Part shown: positions 32,720-40,750 of the stretch, in pieces
Layout of the letters: every line of letters starts with the position of its first letter
How positions within the stretch are numbered: position 1 is the first letter of the stretch
DNA from: Lachnotalea sp041821265
GTDB lineage: Bacteria > Bacillota > Clostridia > Lachnospirales > Lachnospiraceae
Direction: 5' to 3'
Assembly (NCBI GenBank): GCA_041821265.1
Contig: JBGUEQ010000009.1
Span: 1-64,000 of the forward strand
DNA length: 64,000 nt
The notes under the pieces: model-generated
Databases searched by the model: none
What the model was told of the DNA's origin: nothing
What the model saw: the letters and a program-made list of their open reading frames with translations, nothing else
Program-made: the position numbers and the translations under genes

Positions 32720-33997
32720 TTACTTAAATACTGATATACCATTGCCTTTGAATATAATCGTATAACAAAAATACCTAATTGCATCCATCGCATGATCGTG
32801 TTGCTTGATTGGCTTATCTTCTCCGTGCTCTGATGCTTTGATATCCCATATGTAGGAATTAAACTCTTTTATAGTCTCAACACAGGATTCATGTATTGCT
32901 ATCTTGTCTTGATTGAGTAGTGAAGCTACAAATCTAATACCATCTAGTACATCATTCTTAGCTTTTTTAATCACATAACCTCTCTTCTTAAGCTCTGCAA
33001 TAAAAGATGCAGCCGAAGGATCAATTATAATCTTTGTTGGTTTGATTCCATTAAGCCATGTTTTCAAATCATCTGCATACTCTGAATCTGTTTTCTGACT
33101 GTCTTCATCTCTACCAGAATAGTAATACTCTCTTATGCATATCCACTTACCTTTCACATCTTTGCACCACAAAAGGAATACCGTAGCGTTTTGGGTACCG
33201 TAATCACATGACACGTAGTAATTTGAAGTAATCAAGTCTTTTAATGTATCTATGGTATGCTTTACTTTGTCGAACATATCATAAATGACACCTTCCGCAA
33301 CTACCCATAGACCTAAGATGTATCGCTGATAGAATACTCCACTATACATATTGCGATAACGTGCCTTAATCTTTTCTGACAGGCTTAAGTTATCATCCAT
33401 AGTAAAATGTAAGTATAATAGGTTTTTATCTATGAGCTTATCAATCCAGTTCACTTTAAACCAATGATATGGTCCATCTGGATTGCAGTTAAACCAAAAT
33501 TTTGAATCATCTACCGAACAACGTCCTGTTGCCTGATTAACAAATGATTCCGGCATCAATGCTACTTCATCAAAAAAACACCCTGCAAGTGTTATACCTT
33601 GAATAAGGTCTTGCGAGCGTTCATCTTTACCACCAAATATATAAAAATAATTTGTTCTATCACCTTTTGTTACAACTACTAAGTTATCAGCTCTATGATC
33701 GACTACTCCATAACCTCTTGATTTAAGCATTAGCTTAAGCCAAAATAAAACGTTACGTCTAAATGAGCCTATTGTTTTACCACACATACCAAAGTTTTGA
33801 CCATTGAATGTACACATAGCCCAAAGGACATATGATAATGACATAGATAATGTCTTTCCGCTTCGAATTGCTCCATCCGCTATGATTCCATCTTTATCAT
33901 GTACTGGTGAATTAGGAAGCCACCAGGTTAATACTTTTAACTGCTTATTAGAAAATGGTTTGAATTTAAATATAGCCTGTTTTATTCCTCCTGCCAT
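32720..33997 (-). CDS. Terminase large subunit
   Basis: 425 residues, PBSX XtmB type. The adenine-binding and Walker A region is in KDGIIADGAIRSGKTLSMS (~35-53); Walker B-like GCFFDEVALMP (~137). The RNase H-like nuclease domain shows YYVSCDYGTQNATVF (~261) and a late DHAMDAIRYF (~403). It packages DNA with ATP hydrolysis and cuts genome concatemers. It overlaps the small terminase gene by 16 bp. Confidence 0.94.
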   Translation of the reverse strand: MAGGIKQAIFKFKPFSNKQLKVLTWWLPNSPVHDKDGIIADGAIRSGKTLSMSLSYVLWAMCTFNGQNFGMCGKTIGSFRRNVLFWLKLMLKSRGYGVVDHRADNLVVVTKGDRTNYFYIFGGKDERSQDLIQGITLAGCFFDEVALMPESFVNQATGRCSVDDSKFWFNCNPDGPYHWFKVNWIDKLIDKNLLYLHFTMDDNLSLSEKIKARYRNMYSGVFYQRYILGLWVVAEGVIYDMFDKVKHTIDTLKDLITSNYYVSCDYGTQNATVFLLWCKDVKGKWICIREYYYSGRDEDSQKTDSEYADDLKTWLNGIKPTKIIIDPSAASFIAELKKRGYVIKKAKNDVLDGIRFVASLLNQDKIAIHESCVETIKEFNSYIWDIKASEHGEDKPIKQHDHAMDAIRYFCYTIIFKGNGISVFK

Positions 33998-34731
33998 ATA
34001 GCATCAACCTTTCTAGTTAAAGCATCTATGAATCCATCATCTTCTGTTGGAGCATCATCATCTGGGTTAGCTTTCGCTTTCAGTAATGCAATTCTTGCCT
34101 TTTGTTCTTCGGAAGCTAGTTCCCAATTCTTATGCAACATTTCATCATATTGCTTGATTAAACTTCTTAATTCCGATTGTGCCCTAGACTGTGCCTTTAA
34201 GAACGTTGCTTGCTTATCCCATGCTTGTTGTACTTCCCATTTTTCACTACTACCTGTATCGCTAAATCCTTCGCCAATTTTAGTAGTGGTTATATCGTCT
34301 TTATCCTTTACATACATGATTTGTTGTGAACGTATGATTGCAGCATACGCTATCTGTATGTTTTCCCATAACATATCAAGTGGATCCTTTTGTTTTATTG
34401 CTTGGATAATAGAAAAGGTTTCTTCCGGTAGATACTTCGAGAAGAAACCATGTGATTCTGCATTTTTATTTTGTTGTGGTGCTGCACCGCCTTTATTACC
34501 TATCGCGTTCTTATTACCAAATTGCCCACCCTCTTTACGTTTGGAACGTTCCGTATTTGTTTGGAGCGTTCCAAACAGTTGCTGTTCCCATTTGTCTTTA
34601 TTTTTCCATCCTCTTACACTTCCTGAAGGAATATTCAGTTGACTTGCAATCTCAACCAAATCAATATTACCATTGTGCTCTTTATATATATCAAATGCTT
34701 TATTTCTGTTTGGGTCTCTTGCCCTTGGCAT
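33982..34731 (-). CDS. Terminase small subunit
   Basis: 249 residues, XtmA-like. MPRARDPNRNKAFDIYKEHN followed by LVEIASQLNIPSGSVRGWKN is the N-terminal HTH of this family. The middle has the KNAIGNKGGAAP linker, and the rest is a helical oligomerisation region. It recognises the packaging site. A terminator upstream (34771-34800) separates it from the two-gene cassette, so the packaging operon starts here, from a promoter I could not define. Confidence 0.9.
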   Translation of the reverse strand: MPRARDPNRNKAFDIYKEHNGNIDLVEIASQLNIPSGSVRGWKNKDKWEQQLFGTLQTNTERSKRKEGGQFGNKNAIGNKGGAAPQQNKNAESHGFFSKYLPEETFSIIQAIKQKDPLDMLWENIQIAYAAIIRSQQIMYVKDKDDITTTKIGEGFSDTGSSEKWEVQQAWDKQATFLKAQSRAQSELRSLIKQYDEMLHKNWELASEEQKARIALLKAKANPDDDAPTEDDGFIDALTRKVDAIWQEE

Positions 34732-34770
34732 ATCACCACCTCGCTAGTCGTGTTTGTTTTGGAATATCAA

Positions 34771-34800
34771 AAAGCACCCCGAAGGATGCTTTGCATTTTT
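34771..34800 (-). terminator. Terminator of two-gene cassette
   Basis: AAAGCATCC-TTCG-GGGTGCTTT hairpin followed by TTG on the minus strand; a UUCG-type tetraloop. It separates the cassette 34820-36872 from the terminase operon. Confidence 0.7.
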
Positions 34801-34819
34801 ACAAAACTCATATATTCTA

Positions 34820-35689
34820 TTACCTATATTTATTATTTATTTCTTCAATCTGTTGTTTTAAATCAATTATTTTATATTTATATTTACTATAAATATCTTC
34901 TCGAATAACATTTTTATCAATTGTAATCACTAATTTAAGCAAAAAAGCTAAAATCGGACATATCGCCATTCCTCCAAAAGCTATTATATTATAAATTTGT
35001 GCATTTTTTTGTGACATAACATCATATAATTTAAAACAAACTATAATACCTAAAACTAAAAGACTTAATAATAAAATTATAAGTAAATTTCTATTAGTAA
35101 TATATTTGCTAAAAACTTTTTTGTCTATTTCTATTTCTATTGCCCTTTGTTTATTTAATAATTCTTTTTTTATTTCAACATCATTATTATGTATTATTAC
35201 ACCATTTGATTTAAATATGTTTTCATCAAATCCAAATACAGATAATGCTTTGAGTGTATCACAAAGGGCAACTTGATTATCTGTATTTATTTTCACAGTT
35301 TTTTCTCGCTGCCCTAATTCAAAAGGGGGAATATCAACCTTAAGATAAAACAAAGCGACTATATCCATTTCACTAACTTCTATACATTCACCACAGCTGT
35401 AACATTCATTTAGTGAAAGCTGAGAAACATCATTTGATTCAATTTTTTTTATTAACATGCCACATTCTGGACATCTAATTCCAAATGATAAACCGACGAT
35501 TCCATTTACAATGCATTTGTTTAATATTAATGCAGCTTCATCTTCACTGCAATCTATTTCATTTACAATTTTTGACAAAGTTATTTTATCATTATTATTT
35601 TGATTTAATGATGCAAAATAATTTTGCAATTTCTTTATCTTGTTATCTTCAATAATTTCATTAAGCATCGATAACCGAGAATAAAACAT
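34820..35689 (-). CDS. Cassette gene 2: zinc-ribbon protein with two TM helices
   Basis: 289 residues. Residues ~10-70 are a helical winged-helix-like region (DKITLSKIVNEIDCSEDEAA). Then comes a zinc ribbon with CPECG (~78) and CYSCGEC (~101), a mixed region, two membrane helices (~203-225 LLIILLLSLLVLGIIVCFKL; ~236-258 GGMAICPILAFLLKLVI) and a cytoplasmic coiled tail. It overlaps its partner by 29 bp and is strikingly AT-rich. It looks like a membrane effector. No known family recognised. Confidence 0.6.
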   Translation of the reverse strand: MFYSRLSMLNEIIEDNKIKKLQNYFASLNQNNNDKITLSKIVNEIDCSEDEAALILNKCIVNGIVGLSFGIRCPECGMLIKKIESNDVSQLSLNECYSCGECIEVSEMDIVALFYLKVDIPPFELGQREKTVKINTDNQVALCDTLKALSVFGFDENIFKSNGVIIHNNDVEIKKELLNKQRAIEIEIDKKVFSKYITNRNLLIILLLSLLVLGIIVCFKLYDVMSQKNAQIYNIIAFGGMAICPILAFLLKLVITIDKNVIREDIYSKYKYKIIDLKQQIEEINNKYR

Positions 35690-36872
35690 GATCTATATCA
35701 TCCTCCCTTGTATATTCAGTAAATTTAAACAAACAATAATCCTTTTTTACAATTATTTTTATATTAAAACTTTTTGAAAAATATTTTGGTACAATCCTAT
35801 TAAATATAAATAAAACTCCATCGCACAATTCACTCTTTTGCATCATTTTTTTATTATCAAAAAAAACGGCTTTTGATTGCAAAGGTTCTTCTGCTGGTGC
35901 TGTTTGCTCTACGTGTGATTCTTCCTCATCAGTTGCAATTATTTTAAGAGGATAGGCGTCTCTATCGGTAATAAAAATTGTCTTGTCTGGATAAGTTATA
36001 GAAAAATACTTTTCTAACATATTTGTCACGTCATATTGTACGTCTCTTACATAACTCTCTTTAATACCACATACATTATTAATAATAGTAGTAGTAGTAT
36101 TTTCAATAAATTCTTTGTTATCATCCAACTTATCCTGTATTAATAATGGTGTATGAGTAAATTTATCAAGTATTCTATATAGTTTTTTTCTAAACATGGT
36201 ATTTGATTCTGATGTTTTTTTTATAACAATATTGAAATAGTTTAATACTTTATTAATTGCTAGTTGAATTTCCTTTTCTGCTGTTATATTAATAGCAGTT
36301 ACAGCGTTAAATCCATCCTTATTATATATATACATATTTGATTTTGACTTAGCTCTACCAGCAATCATTTTTTTATCAATATATAGGTCAACAAATACTG
36401 GGTAAATTAATGCTCTTGTTTGATTTTTCCTATCATTCGAGTGAATCATTTTGCACATATAAAAGGAAATCACTCTTCCTCTTTTAGTACTTTTAATCTC
36501 ATATTTTACTAAAGTTAATTTTTCATTATAATCATTACCACAAATATTATTAATATGGACATTTGTCATTTCATTACTGAGTAAATTTTCTATTTTGGAG
36601 CTATCACTTAATATTTGATCTGCATCATTATTTGAAACTATCGCTTTTACATATACATCTTTAATACCTTCCTTAATAATACTATCTAACCAGTTTCTAA
36701 CTTCTATTTCTTGATTTAAATCATTATTTGCATAAGAAATCATTCTTTTCATTAACGTAGATCTATCCGCAGTACATTCTACATTAATATTCCCTTTTGT
36801 AAACGTTTTTAACACAGGAACGGTAACATATTTCTCATTTTCATCCCTAAATGTATTGGGTAACTTAAACAT
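35661..36872 (-). CDS. Cassette gene 1: 403-residue protein of unknown family
   Basis: 403 residues, soluble, without recognisable catalytic motif. The middle (RALIYPVFVDLYIDKKMIAG, then NAVTAINITAEKEIQLAINK) and C-terminus (VLFIFNRIVPKYFSKSFNIK) are alpha/beta. AGGGGAG precedes the ATG at ~8 nt. Together with its overlapping TM partner it forms a two-gene unit with its own promoter (36962-36990) and terminator, inserted between terminase and late-regulator genes. It could be the sensor half of a defence or exclusion module; this is inference. Confidence 0.55.
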   Translation of the reverse strand: MFKLPNTFRDENEKYVTVPVLKTFTKGNINVECTADRSTLMKRMISYANNDLNQEIEVRNWLDSIIKEGIKDVYVKAIVSNNDADQILSDSSKIENLLSNEMTNVHINNICGNDYNEKLTLVKYEIKSTKRGRVISFYMCKMIHSNDRKNQTRALIYPVFVDLYIDKKMIAGRAKSKSNMYIYNKDGFNAVTAINITAEKEIQLAINKVLNYFNIVIKKTSESNTMFRKKLYRILDKFTHTPLLIQDKLDDNKEFIENTTTTIINNVCGIKESYVRDVQYDVTNMLEKYFSITYPDKTIFITDRDAYPLKIIATDEEESHVEQTAPAEEPLQSKAVFFDNKKMMQKSELCDGVLFIFNRIVPKYFSKSFNIKIIVKKDYCLFKFTEYTREDDIDHVLFSVIDA

Positions 36873-36961
36873 AATATAATCACTCCCCTAGCTTTTTATT
36901 ACATAATATCCCATATTTTCCTTTATTTCAATATAATTACAGAAAATTTTAGAAATTTTAT

Positions 36962-36990
36962 ATTATAGTGATTATATTCTACAAATTCAA
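36962..36990 (-). promoter_or_regulatory. Promoter of two-gene cassette
   Basis: Minus-strand TTGAAT (36985-36990), 17-bp spacer, TATAAT (36962-36967), about 90 bp upstream of the cassette. Its strength suggests expression in the lysogen. Confidence 0.7.
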
Positions 36991-37180
36991 AAGTAAATTC
37001 AATAAAATTTTTAGAGGAATTTGACTGTTTAAAGTGTATACGCTGCCAACATTTATAGAAATTTTTTAATGAACCACAAACACACAAAAGCACATCACTG
37101 CTTTAAGTCAGGCAACATGCTTTATATACTTCTACAATTGCAATTATATAACATTACATTGTGACATGTAGGACATTTGA
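36991..37180. other. Noncoding spacer below late regulator
   Basis: No gene. A weak AAAGCA / TGCTTT hairpin at about 37090-37110 is the only structure seen and may end the regulator transcript. Confidence 0.35.
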
Positions 37181-37573
37181 CTATTTCTTTAAAAATCTAC
37201 TATATTTTTTTCTAACACTATATTCTGTACTATTTCCACCCACTGAATTAGCCACTTCGTTCCAACTTGCACAACATACATTTCTAAGATATATTATTTG
37301 TCTCATTGTGCTATCTTCAACATTATCTATGTATTCCATAATCTTCTTACGCTGCAACTGTATTTCTGCCAACTTACCTTTAATAATTGATTCTATTTCA
37401 ACTTTTTCTATTGCTAAATCTCCTACCTTATCACTCGTTCCCGAGCATCGTGGCATATCTGTAATTTCTTGCCCTTTTACAAGTGACATTGATTCTAATT
37501 TATTTAATTCTCGTTGCCACATTTCGGCTTCTTTATTGAGATTATATATCTGCTTTAATTCTTCCTTTGTCAC
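37181..37573 (-). CDS. ArpU/DUF1492-type late transcription regulator
   Basis: 130 residues. The N-terminal two-thirds is coiled coil (LNKEAEMWQRELNKLESMSL, KGKLAEIQLQRKKIMEYIDN). The C-terminal region (MRQIIYLRNVCCASWNEVAN, then EYSVRKKYSRFLKK) reads like sigma-region-4 helix-turn-helix. This is the layout of ArpU/DUF1492 proteins, which activate late genes in Firmicutes phages. It sits at the boundary between early and late genes, as expected. Confidence 0.78.
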   Translation of the reverse strand: MTKEELKQIYNLNKEAEMWQRELNKLESMSLVKGQEITDMPRCSGTSDKVGDLAIEKVEIESIIKGKLAEIQLQRKKIMEYIDNVEDSTMRQIIYLRNVCCASWNEVANSVGGNSTEYSVRKKYSRFLKK

Positions 37574-37608
37574 TCTATTACTCCTTTCCTAAAGTTTAAT
37601 TTAGTTTG

Positions 37609-37788
37609 TTAATCACATGCTTCCGCTCTTGCTTGTAATTCTGCTTCTAGGACTTCTTCAAAATTATTTAAAAATGTGTCAGCATCCCAATTGCTATCAT
37701 ACTCAACCGCCATAAATGTTTCTGCTATTTCATGTGCATCATCCATTTGTATCATTTTTTCATATATACTATTAATTACATTAATCAT
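37609..37788 (-). CDS. Small acidic phage protein
   Basis: 59 residues (MINVINSIYEKMIQMDDAHE ... WDADTFLNNFEEVLEAELQA). Upstream purines (AGAGAGGAATAATA) can act as SD. No recognised family; likely co-transcribed with its neighbours. Confidence 0.5.
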   Translation of the reverse strand: MINVINSIYEKMIQMDDAHEIAETFMAVEYDSNWDADTFLNNFEEVLEAELQARAEACD

Positions 37789-37825
37789 TATTATTCCTCT
37801 CTTTCATAATCGGTTAAATTCTGCT

Positions 37826-38041
37826 TTAATTAAATAACTCATCAAACTCTTTATTTATGTATCCTGGCTTTCTTCTGTTATTCATAATATCGCAAACAAA
37901 TTTTCCCATTTTGCATTCTGCACAGATTTCTTCCAAATCTTCTTGTGTGATACCAGTATTTTCGCCATTACCTGGATGTTTGCATATGTTATCGCATACA
38001 TATTCCATCATTTCCGTTGTGATTTTCTCCATCTGAATCAT
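37826..38041 (-). CDS. Small cysteine-containing phage protein
   Basis: 71 residues from the ATG preceded by AAGGAAGGAG (6 nt); a start at 38062 lies upstream of that SD. Cysteines occur as CDNICKH and CAECKMGKFVC, which could bind zinc or an Fe-S centre. Such small Cys-rich proteins are common in clostridial phage early regions. Function unknown. Confidence 0.55.
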   Translation of the reverse strand: MIQMEKITTEMMEYVCDNICKHPGNGENTGITQEDLEEICAECKMGKFVCDIMNNRRKPGYINKEFDELFN

Positions 38042-38087
38042 TGAAAACTCCTTCCTTATCAACGTTTACCTTAGTCAATCAACACGA

Positions 38088-39926
38088 CTATCTCTTTTTC
38101 TGAATATCTTTTAAATGATCTATCATATCCGTCTTATTTGTAGAAAACTCTTTGAATGTTTTTCCACTTTTAAAATCCTTATCTTCTTTCCCAAGCAGAA
38201 AATATTCTTCATTCCCCCAACCTTCTTCTTTGGAGTACTTACCACTAATCCACTTATGTACCATGCTTACTCTGACAATAAAACTCGTTCCATTGCTAAA
38301 ATCATACCTGTAATATCTTTCCTCTGTTTGAGGTACTTCAATCCACACTGGCCACTCTTGATAATTGTCAATCCAATCTCTACGCAAGTCATTATTTTTC
38401 AGCATTGGAAGTTCCAATTGAGGTTTTCTATTATCATTAAAATAATCAGGAGGAGCTATTCTGTCATAATCATAATTATCTGCCAACCATTTTCTTGCAT
38501 TAAATAAATAAAAATCTGTGTCGGCATATTCCTTTTTAGCAAAATATTCCAGTGCATATCTAGCATATAATTTAACATTAGGTTCCTGATCCGTTTCAAT
38601 TATTTGTTCAGGATCCTCTTGAATTATTTGCTCCGTATCTATTTCAACTATCTCCGAATCTAATATATCCGTCTCTACAATATCTATCATGGAATTCTCA
38701 GTCTCTACTACTTCTGTCTCAACTATATCTGCTTCAATTATTTCAACATCGTCTTGCACTTTAGCAATCTGTTCTTCTTCAAATTCAAATAGCTTTTCTA
38801 ATCCTGTCCAATCAATTAAGCAGCCACATGATTTACAATCTGATTTATAATCAATTGCGCTATCACAATTAGGACAGTATGGATTATCCATAAAACCTCT
38901 AATATTAGGTTTAAGTTCAATAACCTCTGGTAAATCAATTTCAAGATCCTTATCTTTCAACGATATACCTATACCGCCCAGCTTTTTCACAATTTCATTT
39001 ACACTCTTTTGAGAAATATTTTTTATCTGCATTAACTCTTCTTCGGTAAGCATGCATAATTTATCTACCGCATCAATATTTTCTCGCTTTAAGCAATTAT
39101 AGGTTCTAACTGGTAGTTCTAAATCATCAATAGTTACGACCTTCTTATTTCCTATAACCTTAACCTCTTGTTCGTATGTATTCTGTATATTCTGATGTTT
39201 ATTACACCAATCACGACCATTAAAATTCCATATCAGCTGCTCTACCTCGCCTGCTTCAAATACCCATTTATTAATTCCTTTAAATTCACTTACTATGTAC
39301 TGAGAATTTTTGCATTCAGCCTGATATTTGCTATAACCTTCCTCATCACCAAATCCAAATCCATAATCTTTTGTTGATATTTGACAGATAGCTTCCATAC
39401 TGTATTTATTTTTTTCAAGCAGATAAGCACTCATTTTACAAATACAATTGCACATTTCCTTAAGTACATTACACCGATTCAACAATTTTTCTTCTTCTGA
39501 AATCACTGGTTCCTGTTGCGACGTCGCAACACTTTTATCTGGTTTTTTGATTTCTCTAATTTCCGCTATTGTAGTTGATACACTCACCTGCTCTATTTGT
39601 TCATCCGACAATGTCAACATTTCTTGTAGCTTACTACTACCAAAATCCTTATACTTTTCCATAAGCACAGGAGAATTACCATCATCTGAAAATTTATCGT
39701 TTATGGCCATGAATCTTGATGAACTAGACTTGCTGATATTAAACTCCTTTTGTGCAAATTCCCATACGCTTTGGCATCCCTCTGTAATGTATAATTCTCT
39801 GTCACGTACATCTTTAAGGTAATATCCAATAATAACAAAAGACTTAGATGCTGCATTGATATTTTCGTTAATAATAGACTTAATCATATCAAGTGAAGCA
39901 TTTTCATACTTCTTAGTTTTATTCAT
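38088..39926 (-). CDS. Phage regulator with embedded RNAP alpha-CTD
   Basis: 612 residues. Residues ~1-90 form a helical domain like phage ParB/DUF3102-type proteins (SVWEFAQKEFNISKSSSSRF). Residues ~262-325 match the RNA polymerase alpha C-terminal domain (IDDLELPVRTYNCLKREN, then QKSVNEIVKKLG). The equivalents of E. coli R265, N268, C269, K271, K298 and S299 are kept. A zinc ribbon (CPNC, CKSCGC, ~350-372), an acidic repeat region (EIVETD-type, ~390-450) and a C-terminal domain follow. AAGGAGG precedes ATG. It may recruit or mimic host RNAP at UP elements. Confidence 0.75.
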   Translation of the reverse strand: MNKTKKYENASLDMIKSIINENINAASKSFVIIGYYLKDVRDRELYITEGCQSVWEFAQKEFNISKSSSSRFMAINDKFSDDGNSPVLMEKYKDFGSSKLQEMLTLSDEQIEQVSVSTTIAEIREIKKPDKSVATSQQEPVISEEEKLLNRCNVLKEMCNCICKMSAYLLEKNKYSMEAICQISTKDYGFGFGDEEGYSKYQAECKNSQYIVSEFKGINKWVFEAGEVEQLIWNFNGRDWCNKHQNIQNTYEQEVKVIGNKKVVTIDDLELPVRTYNCLKRENIDAVDKLCMLTEEELMQIKNISQKSVNEIVKKLGGIGISLKDKDLEIDLPEVIELKPNIRGFMDNPYCPNCDSAIDYKSDCKSCGCLIDWTGLEKLFEFEEEQIAKVQDDVEIIEADIVETEVVETENSMIDIVETDILDSEIVEIDTEQIIQEDPEQIIETDQEPNVKLYARYALEYFAKKEYADTDFYLFNARKWLADNYDYDRIAPPDYFNDNRKPQLELPMLKNNDLRRDWIDNYQEWPVWIEVPQTEERYYRYDFSNGTSFIVRVSMVHKWISGKYSKEEGWGNEEYFLLGKEDKDFKSGKTFKEFSTNKTDMIDHLKDIQKKR

Positions 39927-39986
39927 GCATATGTCCTCCTTAATCTTCTAATATTTACATTCTGGTTAACTGATTTTAGAATAATA

Positions 39987-40160
39987 TCAATCCTCTTTAG
40001 TAAAATTACTAACTATCCCATTTTTATTTGTTATAGGTCTGTAAATAAATTGTTCATATCCATTTTTAGTTTTTAATATTCCTGATTCCTTATGTTGCAC
40101 TATGAAAGAATTCTTTGTAGGTAAGACTATAGATTCTTGATTCTCACTTTTATTATTCAC
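39987..40160 (-). CDS. Small phage protein
   Basis: 57 residues from GTG after GAGGTG (5 nt). It overlaps the upstream zinc-finger-like gene by 8 bp, arguing for coupled translation. Sequence (TKNSFIVQHKESGILKTKNG, YEQFIYRPITNKNG) has no recognised domain. Confidence 0.5.
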   Translation of the reverse strand: MNNKSENQESIVLPTKNSFIVQHKESGILKTKNGYEQFIYRPITNKNGIVSNFTKED

Positions 40161-40302
40161 CAGGGCACCTCATTCCTTTATGGAAATACAATACTGTTTT
40201 TCTCTTGGTTTTTATGTATTCATACTCTCCAACTATCTCTTTACCGCACTTCGCACAAATGAATATCTTGTTTTCTTGCTTTATAGAAATACTTTTACTC
40301 AT
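40153..40302 (-). CDS. Small zinc-finger-like phage protein
   Basis: 49 residues with CAKCG (~16-20) and a late HKGMRC pair, a possible single zinc ribbon. It overlaps its neighbours on both sides by 8 bp, as expected in a compact phage operon. Confidence 0.5.
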   Translation of the reverse strand: MSKSISIKQENKIFICAKCGKEIVGEYEYIKTKRKTVLYFHKGMRCPGE

Positions 40303-40528
40303 TCAGATCACGCTCCTTAAAACGCTTATCAATATCCTCTGCTAATGCAAAAAGATAAGCTTTGCAAATATCGGTATTATATTTTTTATAAATACAATCA
40401 ATTTCTTTCGTTAAATTATTCCAATACAAATCATTGTCTTCTGGAATATAATATTTCTTATGCAAATTCCAAATATCTGTATACATTTGTTGAATATGAG
40501 GTATGTCTATTGCTTTTACACCTGCCAT
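40295..40528 (-). CDS. Hypothetical phage protein
   Basis: 77 residues (MAGVKAIDIPHIQQMYTDIW ... NTDICKAYLFALAEDIDKRF), helical, SD GATAAGGAG. It lies next to the candidate origin and overlaps the zinc-finger-like gene. No family recognised. Confidence 0.55.
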   Translation of the reverse strand: MAGVKAIDIPHIQQMYTDIWNLHKKYYIPEDNDLYWNNLTKEIDCIYKKYNTDICKAYLFALAEDIDKRFKERDLNE

Positions 40529-40559
40529 ATATTTCTACTCCTTATCACTTTATTAATAA

Positions 40560-40750
40560 TGTGACACATTTTAAATCAATGTGACCATACCTTGTGACCG
40601 AAAAAAGTCAGTGTTTATGCGGATGTGACCGTGTGTCCGTACTTTTTAACCTCTCATATATAAAATATTTTTTTTGTAATTTTTCATTTTTTTTATTCTT
40701 TTTATATAGCCTTATGTTTTCTGGGTCACTTTGGTCATTTGGACACTTTT
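40560..40750. other. Candidate phage replication origin
   Basis: Left cluster on the plus strand: TGTGACA/TGTGACC at 40560, 40580, 40593 and 40624. Middle: a ~60-bp block of almost pure A/T (40650-40710). Right cluster in opposite orientation: GGTCAC and GGTCAT with GGACAC (about 40722-40747). Iteron-like repeats flanking an AT-rich segment, directly beside the DUF927 helicase gene, fit an origin; no gene is present. Confidence 0.4.

Noticed and set aside
34028..34642. 204-codon plus-strand frame opposite small terminase
   Set aside because: Antisense shadow of a clear terminase gene; no SD, low-complexity composition.
37161..37592. 143-codon plus-strand frame opposite the ArpU-like gene
   Set aside because: Mirror frame of a well-supported regulator gene; Phe/Leu/Ser-rich as typical of antisense frames in AT-rich genes.
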